Below are positions 41,527 to 51,748 of a DNA stretch of 64,000 bases, piece by piece. The number at the start of each line of letters is the position of its first letter. The first letter of the stretch is position 1. Both the position numbers and the translations under genes were made by a program. The DNA comes from Tolumonas auensis DSM 9187. GTDB taxonomy: Bacteria; Pseudomonadota; Gammaproteobacteria; Enterobacterales; Aeromonadaceae. The notes beneath the pieces are model-generated. The model was not told the origin of the DNA. It ran no database searches and saw only the letters and a program-made list of their open reading frames with translations. The stretch covers positions 792,501 to 856,500 of the forward strand of contig NC_012691.1 in NCBI RefSeq assembly GCF_000023065.1, written 5' to 3'.

Positions 41527-41553
41527 AACAAAAAGCGCGTCATTAAGACGCGC
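41527..41553 (-). terminator. Terminator of the hibernation factor gene
   Basis: GCGCGTC and GACGCGC (41535-41541, 41547-41553) with a 5-nt loop. On the minus strand it is followed by TTTTTGTTT. On the plus strand no T-run is present, so it mainly serves the gene ending at 41574. Confidence 0.8.
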
Positions 41554-41573
41554 CTGAGAATAAGGATATAGTA

Positions 41574-41906
41574 TCAGAACATGGCTGTCATAGAATTCTG
41601 GCGTTGCACATCTCTGTGGCGACGAGCATCCGGACGATGAATATGTCTGATGATCTGACGTTCCAGTTTTTGCTCTAATGCATTGATTGCCGCGTGCAGA
41701 TCTTCATGTTCAGCTTCGGCAAATAATTTGCCAAACGGGATCTGAATTTTTGCTTCGATAACGTAACGTTCACCTTCCTTGCCAACATATACATGTGGAG
41801 AAATCATCGGTACCTGCATGCGTTCCAGTTTCTCAAACTTGGATACCACATACTCGCGGATGGATGGGGTTACATCAATAATTTTGCTGGTAATTTCGAT
41901 CAGCAT
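41574..41906 (-). CDS. Ribosome hibernation factor (HPF/RaiA family)
   Basis: 110 residues. The S30AE fold is recognised by MLIEITSKIIDVTPSIREYVVSKFEKLE and the FAEAEHEDLHAAINALEQKLERQI block. It binds the small ribosomal subunit in stationary phase. The tail (RRHRDVQRQNSMTAMF) is longer than in the shortest HPF forms. Strong AGGAGG ribosome site. RaiA or short HPF cannot be separated by eye. Confidence 0.88.
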   Translation of the reverse strand: MLIEITSKIIDVTPSIREYVVSKFEKLERMQVPMISPHVYVGKEGERYVIEAKIQIPFGKLFAEAEHEDLHAAINALEQKLERQIIRHIHRPDARRHRDVQRQNSMTAMF

Positions 41907-42234
41907 AGTCGCATCCTCCTGCTTTGTTTTCTACAACCCACGAATTAAGAATACTGTTTTGATAAAGTAAATTTGCGACCGGGATCACCTTAATAAAAGA
42001 GAGACATTTCAGTATTTATCAATGTGTGATCCCTGTGCGCAACAGGTCATTATGCGAACATTCTATTCGCTTGCGCCGCTCCGGCGGGTTGTCTTATAAA
42101 CATACAAAGAATGTGTTAGTTGTTGTGCTGAGCGGTAAATTCGCTGTCAGCACCGCCAAGCTGTGTTTATAATTCTCAGGTTACAGCCGGAGTGGTGCTG
42201 TCGTCTTGTTATACCCAGAATGGATTGCATTTTC
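41907..42234. other. 328-nt intergenic segment between hibernation factor and slt
   Basis: No supported gene. It holds the divergent promoters of the two flanking genes. TATAAT at about 42166-42171 (in GTGTTTATAATTC) could serve slt. A GC-rich imperfect hairpin lies near 42074-42092. Otherwise nothing recognised. Confidence 0.4.
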
Positions 42235-44148
42235 ATGAAAACGCGAATAGTTGTGCTATTACTCAGTGGATTGATGGCATTCAATACAGCGGCATCATCT
42301 TTATCGTCTCAGCGCGCCCGTTTTATTGCTGTAACGCAACAAATTAAAGACGGTAATTTCAGCTCGATGGCCTCTGCGAAAGATGAGCTGGATGATTATC
42401 CTCTGCTACCTTATCTGGATTATTACGCACTCTCATATCAGCCGGACATTAATCGTCTTAATGCGGTTCAGCGGTTTGTTGCGCAATATCCGAAAAGCTA
42501 TCTGGCCAGTCGTCTGACAGAGCGTTATGCCTATCTGCTGATGCAGAACAATATGTGGCGGGAGTATTTGCAGCTACAACCCGATGAACCGCAATCCATG
42601 ACACTGCGTTGTGCCTGGCATATGGCGCAATACGAGACCGGAAAAACGGATAAAGCGGTCAGTTTTGCACGCAAAATCTGGTTTTATGGTCATTCCCGTC
42701 CGGCAACCTGTGACGGGTTATTCTCGTTGTGGAAGCAGGCTGGCGGTCTGACAGAAAATGATATCTGGAAGCGCATGGTACTGGCTTTCAACGCGGACGA
42801 TCCTCGTTTAATGAATCATCTGTTGCAACAGATGACCAGCTCTAATGGTATTTATCATGCCAGCAAGCTGATTTCTGTTTACTCGCAACCGGAAAATCTT
42901 GAAACCCTGTTGCCGGTTACCAGTGATGACCGAACCCGCAAGATTGCCGGTCTGGCGTTACAACGCTGGGCTGATAAAGATACAGAAGCCGTTCTGGCGC
43001 GCTATCTGGCAATTAAAGCCCGTTATCAGTTGAGCGAGGCGGATCTGGTGCCGGTGAAGGCCGAGATTGCCCGGGATATGATGCTGGAGCGGATCAAAAC
43101 ATCCCGTGTGTGGCTGGATAACACCTTGCTGCAGTCACGTGATAATTCATTGCTGGAATTACGTGTTCGTCTTGCACTGGCTGAAATGGACTGGCGCGGT
43201 ATCAAAAGATGGATCAACCTGATGCCAAGATCCGGACGGGATGATATTCACTGGTCCTACTGGCTGGCCCGTGCTGAACAGCAGTTAGGTAATAAGAGTC
43301 ATGCCAAAGCGCTGTTCCAGCAGGCCAGCTACGATCGTAGTTATTACGGTTTTATGGCGGCAATTCAGTCCGGCATGCCTATTCGTATCACGGAAGACGT
43401 ATTGCAGCCGGAATACAAATGGAAAGAAGCCGTGCGTATGTGGCCGGCATTACAGCGTATTGAAGAGCTGATTGCGCTGGATGAAACCGCTATGGCGCGC
43501 AGCGAATGGTTATATCTGCTGGATCAGTCAAAATATGACAGCAAACTGCAGTTGGGGCTGGTAGCACAACAACGTGGCTGGGCACATTTAGGTATTCAGG
43601 CCAGTATCCGGGCGAAAGCGAAAGATGTACTGGCTTTGCGTTTCCCGACGCCAAAAAAAGCGGTATTCAGTCGTTATGCCAAAGCGCGCGATATGGATGT
43701 CAGCTTGCTGTATGCACTGGCACGTCAGGAAAGCGCGATGTATGAGCGGGCACAGTCGCCTGTCGGTGCCTCGGGTCTGATGCAACTGATGCCGGCAACG
43801 GCAGCCGATACGGCACAAAAATTAGGTGAAATCCCGCCATCACCGAATGCGCTGACGAATGCTGAAACCAACGTGCGTCTGGGCAGTGCCTATATTAAAG
43901 GGCTGCTCGATCAATATGACGGTAACCGGGTGCTGGCTACCGCCGCTTACAATGCCGGACCTGGCAGGGTACGTAAATGGCGCAGAGAAAGTAGTGGTCA
44001 GCCGGTAGATCTGTGGGTTGAAAATATTCCGTATAAAGAGACGCGGAATTATGTACAGAACGTTCTGGTGTTTAATGCCATCTATCAGGATCGACTTAAC
44101 CGACCGGTTAATTTCCTGACAGACAGCGAACGTCGCCTGCGTTACTAA
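42235..44148 (+). CDS. slt: Soluble lytic murein transglycosylase
   Basis: 637 residues from ATG 42235, which gives a signal peptide (MKTRIVVLLLSGLMAFNTAAS). The helical U-shaped domain with superhelical repeats covers about 25-450, the linker domain follows, and the C-terminal lysozyme-like domain shows RQESAMYERAQSPVGASGLMQLMPATA (catalytic Glu in RQES) and AYNAGPGRVRKW. It cleaves peptidoglycan in the periplasm with formation of anhydro ends. Earlier in-frame starts (42163, 42220) would spoil the signal peptide. Confidence 0.93.
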   Translation: MKTRIVVLLLSGLMAFNTAASSLSSQRARFIAVTQQIKDGNFSSMASAKDELDDYPLLPYLDYYALSYQPDINRLNAVQRFVAQYPKSYLASRLTERYAYLLMQNNMWREYLQLQPDEPQSMTLRCAWHMAQYETGKTDKAVSFARKIWFYGHSRPATCDGLFSLWKQAGGLTENDIWKRMVLAFNADDPRLMNHLLQQMTSSNGIYHASKLISVYSQPENLETLLPVTSDDRTRKIAGLALQRWADKDTEAVLARYLAIKARYQLSEADLVPVKAEIARDMMLERIKTSRVWLDNTLLQSRDNSLLELRVRLALAEMDWRGIKRWINLMPRSGRDDIHWSYWLARAEQQLGNKSHAKALFQQASYDRSYYGFMAAIQSGMPIRITEDVLQPEYKWKEAVRMWPALQRIEELIALDETAMARSEWLYLLDQSKYDSKLQLGLVAQQRGWAHLGIQASIRAKAKDVLALRFPTPKKAVFSRYAKARDMDVSLLYALARQESAMYERAQSPVGASGLMQLMPATAADTAQKLGEIPPSPNALTNAETNVRLGSAYIKGLLDQYDGNRVLATAAYNAGPGRVRKWRRESSGQPVDLWVENIPYKETRNYVQNVLVFNAIYQDRLNRPVNFLTDSERRLRY

Positions 44149-44163
44149 CTATCCGGAGCCGGC

Positions 44164-44976
44164 ATGACGACGAACGATATTTCGATTATTGGTCTCGGCT
44201 GGCTGGGGTGGCCTCTGGCAAAACACCTGGTGGCTAATGGTTATCAGGTGACCGGTTCTGTCACGACAGCAGCGAAACAACAGCAGCTGATCACAGAGAT
44301 GCCGGCCATTGATGTGCAATGCTGGCAGGCCGGAGAGCAGGCGCAACTACCGGCGTCATTACTCGCGCCGGTTATGATCATTACCATTCCGCCGGGGAAG
44401 CTCAGTCATTACTTTGCGGCACTGCAGATGCTGATTTCTCAGGCCCGGCAAGGTGGTGTCAACCATCTGATTTATATCAGTTCGACATCGGTGTATGGCG
44501 GAACGGGGCGCTGTGACGAGTTTTCACCGCTGATGCCGGAAACAGCGCAGGCAGCAACACTGATACAGGTTGAACAACTGGTGCAGAGCGCGGGTTTTCC
44601 CTGCTGGCATATTCTGCGGCCATCCGGATTATTTGGCCCGGGTCGTTATCCCGGACGTTTTCTTAGCGGTAAAACACTGGAGAGTGGTGGCCGGGTGGTT
44701 AATCTGGTCCATCAATGTGATGTGATTGGCGCCATCATGGCATTACTGACTCATCCCCGCAGTGACATCTTTAATCTGGCGGCGCCTGATCATCCTGCCC
44801 GGGCGGTGTTTTATAACCTGGCCTGTCAGTTGGCCGGGTTACCTTTGCCACTGTTCAGTGATATGAGTGATGATGGCAAGCAGATTGATGCCGGCAAAAT
44901 TGAATCAGTACCGGGTTATCAATATCAGGTTCGTGATCTTCTACAGTGGTTGCAACAAACAACAGCAGGTGAATGA
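44164..44976 (+). CDS. NAD(P)-binding SDR/epimerase-like protein (YeeZ-type)
   Basis: 270 residues. Rossmann motif IIGLGWLGWPLAKHL at the N-terminus, YISSTSVYGGTGRCDE in the active-site region and PSGLFGPGRYPGRFL are as in YeeZ/Gre3-like short-chain dehydrogenases. The substrate is unknown. It lies 15 nt after slt and overlaps the next gene by ATGA, so the three may be one operon. Confidence 0.82.
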   Translation: MTTNDISIIGLGWLGWPLAKHLVANGYQVTGSVTTAAKQQQLITEMPAIDVQCWQAGEQAQLPASLLAPVMIITIPPGKLSHYFAALQMLISQARQGGVNHLIYISSTSVYGGTGRCDEFSPLMPETAQAATLIQVEQLVQSAGFPCWHILRPSGLFGPGRYPGRFLSGKTLESGGRVVNLVHQCDVIGAIMALLTHPRSDIFNLAAPDHPARAVFYNLACQLAGLPLPLFSDMSDDGKQIDAGKIESVPGYQYQVRDLLQWLQQTTAGE

Positions 44977-45821
44977 TGAGATTCCTTACTTTCTTTAGCG
45001 TCATTACGGCTGTGTTATTAAGCGGATGTCTGGAGATCCCGCCGCAGGAAACTCTGTCGACCAATGAAGGAACCCGGCTGGTGGATCATTGTCCGGAGGT
45101 GGTACCGGCAATCCGGCAGCAGGGAGGGGATTTAAAAACAACCTTCCGTATCACCAGCTGGAATATGAATAAATTCCAGCGTGCTGGCTGGCAGCAGGAA
45201 CTGAATGCGTGGGCAAAGCGCAGTGATCTGTTGTTGCTTCAGGAAGCAATGGAACGGCCCGCGCTGCATCAGCTGCTGCAACAATCACATTTTAACTGGC
45301 TGCAGTTACAGGCGTTCCGGCTGGAAGGCGAGGCGACCGGTGTGGTGAATGCTGCACCGGCAGCGGCGTTATATAATTGCTCCTTGCGGGAACCTGAACC
45401 CGTCAGCCGGCTCCCGAAATCCACGCTGCTGACGCTCTATCCACTGGATGGCAGCAGTTATCCTTTGCTGGTGGTTAATGTTCACGGCGTTAATTTTGAA
45501 CTGGGAATGGCAGCTTATCGTCGTCAGATGACACGTTTATTCCACCTGGCAAAACGTTATCCGGGACCCACGGTTCTGGCGGGGGATTTTGCGGCCTGGG
45601 GTAATAAGCGGAGTCATTATTTGTTACAGCTGGCGCAACAGAGTGGTTTTGACGAAGTGATCCCTGCGCCTGATGTACGGCTGCGGGTACTTTCTGAGCC
45701 GGTAGATCATATTTTTTACCGCAAACTGAATTTACAACAGAGCGAAAGCAAGAGCACACACAGCTCTGACCATAATCCGCTGTGGGCCGAATTTTCTGTA
45801 GTGAAAAATCCGGTTCGCTGA
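44973..45821 (+). CDS. Endonuclease/exonuclease/phosphatase-family lipoprotein (YafD-like)
   Basis: 282 residues. A lipoprotein signal ends at the lipobox LSGC. EEP-fold motifs are visible: TSWNMNKF, LLLQEAM (metal Glu), VNVHGVNF, LAGDFAAW, VDHIFYR and SSDHNPLWAEF. Expected to act in the envelope on a phosphoester of unknown kind. It is related to E. coli YafD, but the lipobox makes it different from the cytosolic members. Confidence 0.82.
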   Translation: MMRFLTFFSVITAVLLSGCLEIPPQETLSTNEGTRLVDHCPEVVPAIRQQGGDLKTTFRITSWNMNKFQRAGWQQELNAWAKRSDLLLLQEAMERPALHQLLQQSHFNWLQLQAFRLEGEATGVVNAAPAAALYNCSLREPEPVSRLPKSTLLTLYPLDGSSYPLLVVNVHGVNFELGMAAYRRQMTRLFHLAKRYPGPTVLAGDFAAWGNKRSHYLLQLAQQSGFDEVIPAPDVRLRVLSEPVDHIFYRKLNLQQSESKSTHSSDHNPLWAEFSVVKNPVR

Positions 45822-45838
45822 TGCGTTCATAATATCCA

Positions 45839-45895
45839 TCTGCCTGGTATGGTTAAAAAATAACCATCGCCAAGGCAGGCCACACGGGCTATAAT
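45839..45895 (+). promoter_or_regulatory. Hairpin and -10 box upstream of ygiQ
   Basis: CTGCC / GGCAG outer arms and a perfect ATGGTTA / TAACCAT inner stem (45850-45868) form a hairpin without T-run. TATAAT lies at 45890-45895, 35 nt before the ygiQ start. The hairpin may end the preceding operon or act as a binding site. Confidence 0.45.
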
Positions 45896-45930
45896 CCGCC
45901 GCCATTTTTATCAGTGATGTAATACATACT

Positions 45931-48231
45931 ATGATCCAACCAGAAACCTTACTGTTTGATTATCCGAAATATTGGGCTGAATGTTTTGGGCCTGCGCCCT
46001 TTCTGCCGATGTCCCGCAGTGAGATGGATCAACTTGGATGGGATAGTTGTGACATCATTATTATCTGTGGTGATGCGTATGTGGATCATCCGAGTTTCGG
46101 TATGGCGATCGTCGGCCGTTTTCTGGAAGCGCAGGGTTTCCGTGTCGGTCTGATCTGTCAGCCGGACTGGAACAACAAAAACGATTTCATGAAGCTGGGT
46201 AAACCGAACCTGTTTTTCGGCGTGAGTGCCGGCAACATGGATTCGATGATCAACCGCTACACCGCAGATAAAAAATTACGCCACGATGATGCTTATACCC
46301 CGAATAATGAAGGCGGGAAGCGTCCGGATCGTGCCACGCTGGTTTATTCTCAGCGTTGTAAAGAAGCCTATAAAGATGTGCCGGTCGTACTCGGGGGGAT
46401 TGAAGCCTCACTGCGTCGTATCGGCCATTACGATTACTGGTCGGAAACTATCCGCCGCTCGGTGCTGGTGGATGCGAAAGCCGACATTCTGGTATTCGGT
46501 AACGGGGAACGTCCGCTGACTGAAATTGCGCATCGCTTTGCCCGTGGTGAAACTATTGCAGAAATGCAGGATATCCGTGGTACAGCGGTGATGCGCAAAG
46601 GTCCTCTTCCGGGCTGGAAAGGCGTAGATTCATCCCGTCTGGATCAGATTGGTCATATTGATCCGATCCCGAATCCATATATGGAAGGTGCGCCCTGCGC
46701 GACAGATGCTACTGCCGAGCCTGAAACACCGAAAGCGGTGGTCGTGCAGCCAGCGAAACCAAAGCCATGGGAAAAGACCTATGTGCTGTTGCCTTCCTAT
46801 GAAAAAGTGAAAGCTGACCGGGTGCTGTATGCACACACGTCACGTATTTTACATCATGAAACGAATCCGGGTTGTGCCCGTGCGCTGGTGCAGCAGCACG
46901 GCGATAAGACCGTATGGGTGAATCCGCCCGCACTGCCATTGAGCACCGAAGAGATGGACTGGGTCTTTGCCTTGCCATTCCAGCGTGTGCCGCATCCAGC
47001 CTATAAAGGCGCGAAGATTCCCGCCTACGACATGATCAAAACCTCGGTTAACATCATGCGCGGTTGCTTTGGCGGCTGTTCTTTCTGTTCGATTACCGAA
47101 CATGAAGGTCGTCAGATCCAGAGTCGTTCGCATGAGTCGATCCTGACTGAGATTGAAGAGATCCGCGATAAAGTGCCCGGTTTTACTGGTGTCATTTCCG
47201 ATCTGGGTGGCCCGACCGCGAATATGTATAAACTGCGCTGTAAGAGTCCGCGTGCAGAGGAAACCTGTCGCCGTGCCTCTTGCGTGTTCCCGAGTATTTG
47301 CCCGCATATGGATACTGACCATACGCCAACCATTGAGTTGTACCGTAAGGCACGTGATCTGAAAGGTATCAAGAAGATCCTGATTGCATCCGGTGTGCGT
47401 TACGATCTGGCGGTGCAGGATCCGCGTTATGTGCGTGAATTGGTGAAACACCATGTCGGTGGTTATCTGAAGATTGCTCCGGAACATACCGAAGAAGGCC
47501 CGTTATCCAAGATGATGAAGCCGGGTATGGGCAGCTATTACAAATTTAAAGAGCTGTTTGATAAGTACTCGAAAGAGGCAGGAAAAGAGCAGTTTCTGAT
47601 CCCGTATTTTATTTCTGCACATCCGGGCACCACCGATGAAGACATGGTGAATCTGGCGCTGTGGCTGAAACAAAATAACTTCCGTCTGGATCAGGTACAG
47701 AACTTCTATCCGTCGCCGCTGGCGAATGCGACAACCATGTATTACACCGAACTGGATCCGTTGCATAAGGTGGATTACAAGTCGGAAAAAATGTTCGTCG
47801 CTAAAGGTGAGATCCGTCGCCGTTTCCACAAAGCGGTGCTGCGTTATCACGATCCGGCCAACTGGCCGAAATTGCGCGAAGCGTTTCTGGAGCGCGGCTG
47901 GGGACACCTGATTGGTAAAGGTCCTGGCTGTCTGGTGCCGGAAGAGAGCAAAACACCGAGCAGACAGCGTAAAGTCGCAACGATGCAGAAAACCGGACAG
48001 ATCGCGTTAACCCGGCATTTACCGATGGAACAGCAAAAGCGTTCACCGGCAGAAGGCGGAAAGGCCAGGAGTGCGGCGGGTAAGGCACGTCCGGCATCGA
48101 ATAAAAAACCGGTGCTGGCAAAACCGGACGCCGGAAAACCAGCACATGGCAAACCGTCGGCGAACGGGAAATCTGCTGCAGCCCGGCCTTCGGCTAAACG
48201 TCCGCAAACCGGTGGATCACGTACCCGTTAA
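45931..48231 (+). CDS. ygiQ: YgiQ-family radical SAM protein
   Basis: 766 residues. N-terminal cobalamin-binding-like UPF0313 domain, then the radical SAM signature [16 protein letters not shown] (CX3CX2C) at about 377-392 and the conserved [14 protein letters not shown] region with further cysteines. The C-terminal 90 residues are a Lys/Pro/Ala-rich disordered tail. The reaction is unknown for the family. Full length compared with E. coli YgiQ (739). Confidence 0.92.
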   Translation: MIQPETLLFDYPKYWAECFGPAPFLPMSRSEMDQLGWDSCDIIIICGDAYVDHPSFGMAIVGRFLEAQGFRVGLICQPDWNNKNDFMKLGKPNLFFGVSAGNMDSMINRYTADKKLRHDDAYTPNNEGGKRPDRATLVYSQRCKEAYKDVPVVLGGIEASLRRIGHYDYWSETIRRSVLVDAKADILVFGNGERPLTEIAHRFARGETIAEMQDIRGTAVMRKGPLPGWKGVDSSRLDQIGHIDPIPNPYMEGAPCATDATAEPETPKAVVVQPAKPKPWEKTYVLLPSYEKVKADRVLYAHTSRILHHETNPGCARALVQQHGDKTVWVNPPALPLSTEEMDWVFALPFQRVPHPAYKGAKIPAYDMIKTSVNIMRGCFGGCSFCSITEHEGRQIQSRSHESILTEIEEIRDKVPGFTGVISDLGGPTANMYKLRCKSPRAEETCRRASCVFPSICPHMDTDHTPTIELYRKARDLKGIKKILIASGVRYDLAVQDPRYVRELVKHHVGGYLKIAPEHTEEGPLSKMMKPGMGSYYKFKELFDKYSKEAGKEQFLIPYFISAHPGTTDEDMVNLALWLKQNNFRLDQVQNFYPSPLANATTMYYTELDPLHKVDYKSEKMFVAKGEIRRRFHKAVLRYHDPANWPKLREAFLERGWGHLIGKGPGCLVPEESKTPSRQRKVATMQKTGQIALTRHLPMEQQKRSPAEGGKARSAAGKARPASNKKPVLAKPDAGKPAHGKPSANGKSAAARPSAKRPQTGGSRTR

Positions 48232-48255
48232 GGGGCGTCATCTCCCAAACAGGCA

Positions 48256-48286
48256 TTCCTCATGTTGAGGGATGCCTGTCGTCGTG
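48256..48286 (+). terminator. Terminator-like hairpin after ygiQ
   Basis: ACAGGCAT(T)CCTC and GAGG(G)ATGCCTGT form a 12-bp stem with loop ATGTT. The T-run (GTTTTTTT) comes only 14 nt later, at about 48294. Confidence 0.6.
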
Positions 48287-48365
48287 AACAGCCCGTTTTT
48301 TTGCAAGCAATGCTATGGCCTCTCTGTTAAAATGCGCGCCAGTTTAGTGGATACTGGGAGTTCAT

Positions 48366-48848
48366 GTGGTCTGGATTGATTATGCAATTCTGGCGGTGAT
48401 TGGTTTGTCATCCCTGATCAGTCTGATCCGTGGTTTCGTCAAAGAAGCCCTTTCTCTCGTCACCTGGTTTGCCGCATTCTTTGTCGCCAGCCGTTTTTTT
48501 GGTGATCTGGCCGTATTCTTCACTTCCGTTTCCGATAGCATGGTTCGTAATGGCATGGCGATAGCCGTGTTGTTTGTTGCAACGCTGGTCGTTGGTGCCA
48601 TTGTTAACTATGTCGTCAGTGTCTTGGTGAACAAAACCGGTTTATCCGGAACAGATCGGGTTTTAGGTGTCTGTTTCGGTGCAATTCGTGGCGTATTGAT
48701 TGTTAGTGCGTTGCTGTTTTTTATGGATACTTTCACCAGTGCACACGATGCAATCTGGTGGAAACAATCCATACTTATTCCAGAATTTGGTGTAGTGGTG
48801 AACTGGTTCTTTGAGTTCATGAAACACTCATCAAGTTTTATTAAGTGA
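48366..48848 (+). CDS. cvpA: CvpA family membrane protein
   Basis: 160 residues from GTG 48366 with GGGAG upstream (the ATG at 48364 is in another frame). Four hydrophobic segments, conserved [29 protein letters not shown] start. An inner-membrane protein required for colicin V production and envelope integrity in E. coli. It lies upstream of purF, as in E. coli and many relatives, with a 27-nt gap. Confidence 0.93.
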   Translation: MVWIDYAILAVIGLSSLISLIRGFVKEALSLVTWFAAFFVASRFFGDLAVFFTSVSDSMVRNGMAIAVLFVATLVVGAIVNYVVSVLVNKTGLSGTDRVLGVCFGAIRGVLIVSALLFFMDTFTSAHDAIWWKQSILIPEFGVVVNWFFEFMKHSSSFIK

Positions 48849-48875
48849 TTATTGGCATTTCGAGGAAGAAAAGAG

Positions 48876-50399
48876 ATGTGTGGTATTGTCGGCATTGTTG
48901 GCACAGGTCCTGTCAACCAGGCCTTATATGATTCACTGACGGTGTTACAACACCGCGGGCAGGACGCCGCAGGGATCGTGACTATCAGTGATAACACGTT
49001 CAAGCAGCGTAAAGCCAATGGTCTTGTGAAAGATGTGTTCGAGACACGTCACATGCAACGTCTGAAAGGCAATATCGGTATCGGTCATGTGCGCTATCCG
49101 ACTGCCGGCAGTTCCAGTGCCGCGGAAGCACAACCGTTTTATGTTAACTCCCCGTTCGGTATTGCACTGGCTCACAACGGTAACCTGACCAACGCTAAAG
49201 AACTGCGTGATCTGCAAACCAGACAAACCCGCCGTCATATCAATACCACTTCTGACTCCGAAGTTCTGCTGAATACATTCGCTTATGAACTGGATAAAAC
49301 AGAAGGAACGGATCTCTCTGCTGATGAGATTTTCGCAGCAGTAAGCCGCGTTCATGCACAGATCCGTGGTGCGTATGCGGTGGTTGCGGTCATTATTGGT
49401 CATGGTCTGCTGGCATTCCGCGATCCGAATGGTATTCGTCCGCTGGTTTTAGGTCGTCGTAAAGCAGAAGATCGCGCTGATCGCTATGAGTACATGGTAG
49501 CTTCAGAAAGTGTTGCTCTGGATGTACAGGGTTTTGAAATCCTGCGTGATGTGGCACCGGGTGAAGCGGTATATATCTCTTCTGCGGGTGAATTGTTTAC
49601 TCAGCAATGCGCTACAGCCAATCACTGCCCATGTATCTTCGAATACGTTTATTTTGCCCGTCCTGACTCGTTCATCGACAAAGTGTCTGTCTATGCTGCA
49701 CGTGTGCATATGGGACAGAAACTGGGTGCTAAAATTGCCCGTCAGTGGAAAGATCTGGATATCGATGTGGTTATTCCGATCCCGGAAACATCCTGTGATA
49801 TCGCACTGGAAATTGCGCAGATCCTGAATAAGCCATACCGTCAGGGTTTTGTGAAAAACCGCTATATCGGCCGTACCTTTATTATGCCGGGTCAGACCCA
49901 GCGTAAGAAATCAGTACGTAACAAGCTGAATGCGATCTCTTCTGAATTCAAGGGTAAACGCGTTCTGCTGGTGGATGACTCTATCGTTCGTGGTACCACG
50001 TCTGCTCAGATCGTAGATATGGCGCGTGAAGCGGGTGCCGAGAAAGTTTACTTCGCCTCAGCAGCACCGGAAATTCGTTTCCCGAACGTCTACGGTATCG
50101 ATATGCCAGTAGCCAGCGAACTGATTGCTTATGGTCGCGAAGTTGATGAAATCTGTCAGCTGATCCGTGCCGATGGCCTGATTTTCCAGGATCTGAACGA
50201 TCTTGAAGCGGCTGTTCGTGAATGTAACCCGGAAATCAAACAATTTGAAACCTCCGTATTTAATGGCAAATACATTACCGGCGATATCAATGATGATTAC
50301 CTGGCGTTCCTGAATAACCTGCGGAATGACGATGCCAAAGCCGATCGGGAGTGGAGTGAAGCCACCGCCGATTTAGAGCTGTATAACGGCGAAAATTGA
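48876..50399 (+). CDS. purF: Amidophosphoribosyltransferase
   Basis: 507 residues from ATG 48876; the next codon is the nucleophile Cys (MCGIVGIVG). N-terminal glutaminase domain with HNGNLTNA and C-terminal phosphoribosyltransferase domain with the PRPP loop [14 protein letters not shown]. It catalyses the first step of purine synthesis. The cvpA upstream region has a poor match to a PurR box (near GCAAGCAATGC, 48302-48314), so purine regulation is possible but weakly supported. Confidence 0.96.
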   Translation: MCGIVGIVGTGPVNQALYDSLTVLQHRGQDAAGIVTISDNTFKQRKANGLVKDVFETRHMQRLKGNIGIGHVRYPTAGSSSAAEAQPFYVNSPFGIALAHNGNLTNAKELRDLQTRQTRRHINTTSDSEVLLNTFAYELDKTEGTDLSADEIFAAVSRVHAQIRGAYAVVAVIIGHGLLAFRDPNGIRPLVLGRRKAEDRADRYEYMVASESVALDVQGFEILRDVAPGEAVYISSAGELFTQQCATANHCPCIFEYVYFARPDSFIDKVSVYAARVHMGQKLGAKIARQWKDLDIDVVIPIPETSCDIALEIAQILNKPYRQGFVKNRYIGRTFIMPGQTQRKKSVRNKLNAISSEFKGKRVLLVDDSIVRGTTSAQIVDMAREAGAEKVYFASAAPEIRFPNVYGIDMPVASELIAYGREVDEICQLIRADGLIFQDLNDLEAAVRECNPEIKQFETSVFNGKYITGDINDDYLAFLNNLRNDDAKADREWSEATADLELYNGEN

Positions 50400-50406
50400 T
50401 GAGTAA

Positions 50407-50435
50407 ACAGAGCCCCGTAAAGGGGCTCTGTTATT
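50407..50435. terminator. Bidirectional terminator between purF and cowN
   Basis: AACAGAGCCCC, GTAAA, GGGGCTCTGTT then ATTT on the plus strand; the minus strand after the cowN stop reads into the same stem followed by TTTACTC. A perfect 10-bp stem. Confidence 0.85.
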
Positions 50436-50753
50436 TCAGCAACACTCTATTTCGACAACATCCAGCAGTGCCAGCGCTTCACTGTCTTCATATAATTCAA
50501 ACAATTCCCGGATCTGATTCAGATTGCTGTGGATTAGAAACAGATCATCCGGTTTCGGACCATTCCCGCCTTCTGCCTTTTTCCTGAAATAGTCCCAGAA
50601 CTTATTGGTCTTTTGTGGATCATCGATATGTTTATGGATATAAGACATTAAGATGCGCGCATTGCCATCACAATCAATGCCATCAAAAGTAATATACCGA
50701 TCTGTAGTGATATCGGATGGTGTCGCTTTTTTCTGTTTACAACTGCAAGGCAT
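50436..50753 (-). CDS. cowN: CowN, N2-fixation sustaining protein
   Basis: 105 residues. The family blocks TDRYITFDGIDCDGNARIL, SYIHKHIDDPQKTNKFWDYF, GGNGPKPDDLFLIHSN and ALLDVVEIECC are all present. CowN allows nitrogenase-dependent growth in the presence of carbon monoxide. The Cys-rich start (MPCSCKQKK) is an N-terminal addition of about ten residues. No nif genes are in this window, but the host probably fixes nitrogen. A sigma-54-type promoter candidate lies upstream. Confidence 0.88.
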   Translation of the reverse strand: MPCSCKQKKATPSDITTDRYITFDGIDCDGNARILMSYIHKHIDDPQKTNKFWDYFRKKAEGGNGPKPDDLFLIHSNLNQIRELFELYEDSEALALLDVVEIECC

Positions 50754-50888
50754 AGGTCATTCCTCTGATGAATGGGAAAGGAATTGCCAGCGGATGATAT
50801 GTGAATTGTCGCATCTCAGTAAAAATGCAGTAAAAGTAACAATTCAAATATAACAAAGAGAGGCTGGCACATGATTACACCGGGTTAT

Positions 50889-50904
50889 TGCGTAATTTGT
50901 GCCA
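50889..50904 (-). promoter_or_regulatory. Sigma-54-type promoter candidate for cowN
   Basis: On the minus strand TGGCAC, five bases (AAATT), then ACGCA: GG at -24 and GC at -12 have the exact spacing of sigma-54 promoters (TGGCAC-N5-TTGCA). It would start transcription about 125 nt before cowN. The TGGCAC is also part of an 8-bp inverted repeat CTGGCACA / TGTGCCAG (50866-50873, 50898-50905) that could instead be a terminator for the ZIP gene. No TGT-N10-ACA NifA site was seen. Confidence 0.45.
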
Positions 50905-50916
50905 GTTAAAACTGCG

Positions 50917-51696
50917 TTAGCCGAGAGAGGCATCCAGTATCATCATCACGATAAATCCGGCAATCAGAGAGAACGTCGCCAAATGTTCATAACCCCGCCG
51001 ATGAGTCTCCGGAATAATTTCATGGCTGATAACAAACAGCATGGCTCCCGCTGCCAGTCCGAGCATACAGGGCAGCATGGCAACTGAAACGATCCCTAAT
51101 GATGCACCAATTAATCCGCCAATCGGTTCAACCATACCGGTTAATGCCGCAATAACAAACGCGGACAGCCGGCTATGATTGATTGACAGCAGAGAAGCCG
51201 CTACGGCTAATCCTTCCGGGATATTTTGTAAACCGATACCGGTTGCCAGCGTGATCGCATTTGCCGGGTCACTGCCTGCAAACGCAACGCCTACCGCCAT
51301 ACCTTCCGGAAAGTTATGCAGTGTGATAGCCATGATAAACAGCCAGATTTTCCGGATTTTTGTTTTCATCTGATTATCGTTGCCGATAATAAAATGTTCA
51401 TGCGGCAGATGCTGATGTAAAAACCACAGGCCAACAGCCCCGAGCAATATACCGCTACTCACCAGCAATACAGCGGGAAACCGGGACTGGAGCAGTGCTT
51501 CAGCATGTTCCAGTGCCGGCAATAACAGCGAGAAAAAAGTGGCAGCCAACATGATCCCGGCTGCGACACTCAGTAATGCATCTTCCAGTCTGGCGGAGAG
51601 TTGGCGGAAGATAAAAACGCCACCGGCGCCGGCAGCAGTACCGATCCCGCCGGCGATAAAACTGGCCAGTAATCCGGCCCAGATAGCTTGATTCAT
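50917..51696 (-). CDS. ZIP-family metal transporter
   Basis: 259 residues with about eight membrane segments. Metal-site motifs typical of ZIP proteins are present: HNFPEGMAVGVAF and a second-helix GLQNIPEGLAVAA, plus an HEIIPETHRRG motif near the C-terminus. It probably imports zinc or another divalent cation. Short His-poor loops; metal specificity not predictable. Confidence 0.88.
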   Translation of the reverse strand: MNQAIWAGLLASFIAGGIGTAAGAGGVFIFRQLSARLEDALLSVAAGIMLAATFFSLLLPALEHAEALLQSRFPAVLLVSSGILLGAVGLWFLHQHLPHEHFIIGNDNQMKTKIRKIWLFIMAITLHNFPEGMAVGVAFAGSDPANAITLATGIGLQNIPEGLAVAASLLSINHSRLSAFVIAALTGMVEPIGGLIGASLGIVSVAMLPCMLGLAAGAMLFVISHEIIPETHRRGYEHLATFSLIAGFIVMMILDASLG

Positions 51697-51748
51697 TCAT
51701 ACTCCTGTTGAATCGGTTTATTCAGGCCGTTTACGTTTTTCTTACCTG

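Noticed and set aside
48294-48320. PurR box upstream of cvpA-purF
   Set aside because: GCAAGCAATGC shares only part of the PurR consensus, so it was not listed as a feature.
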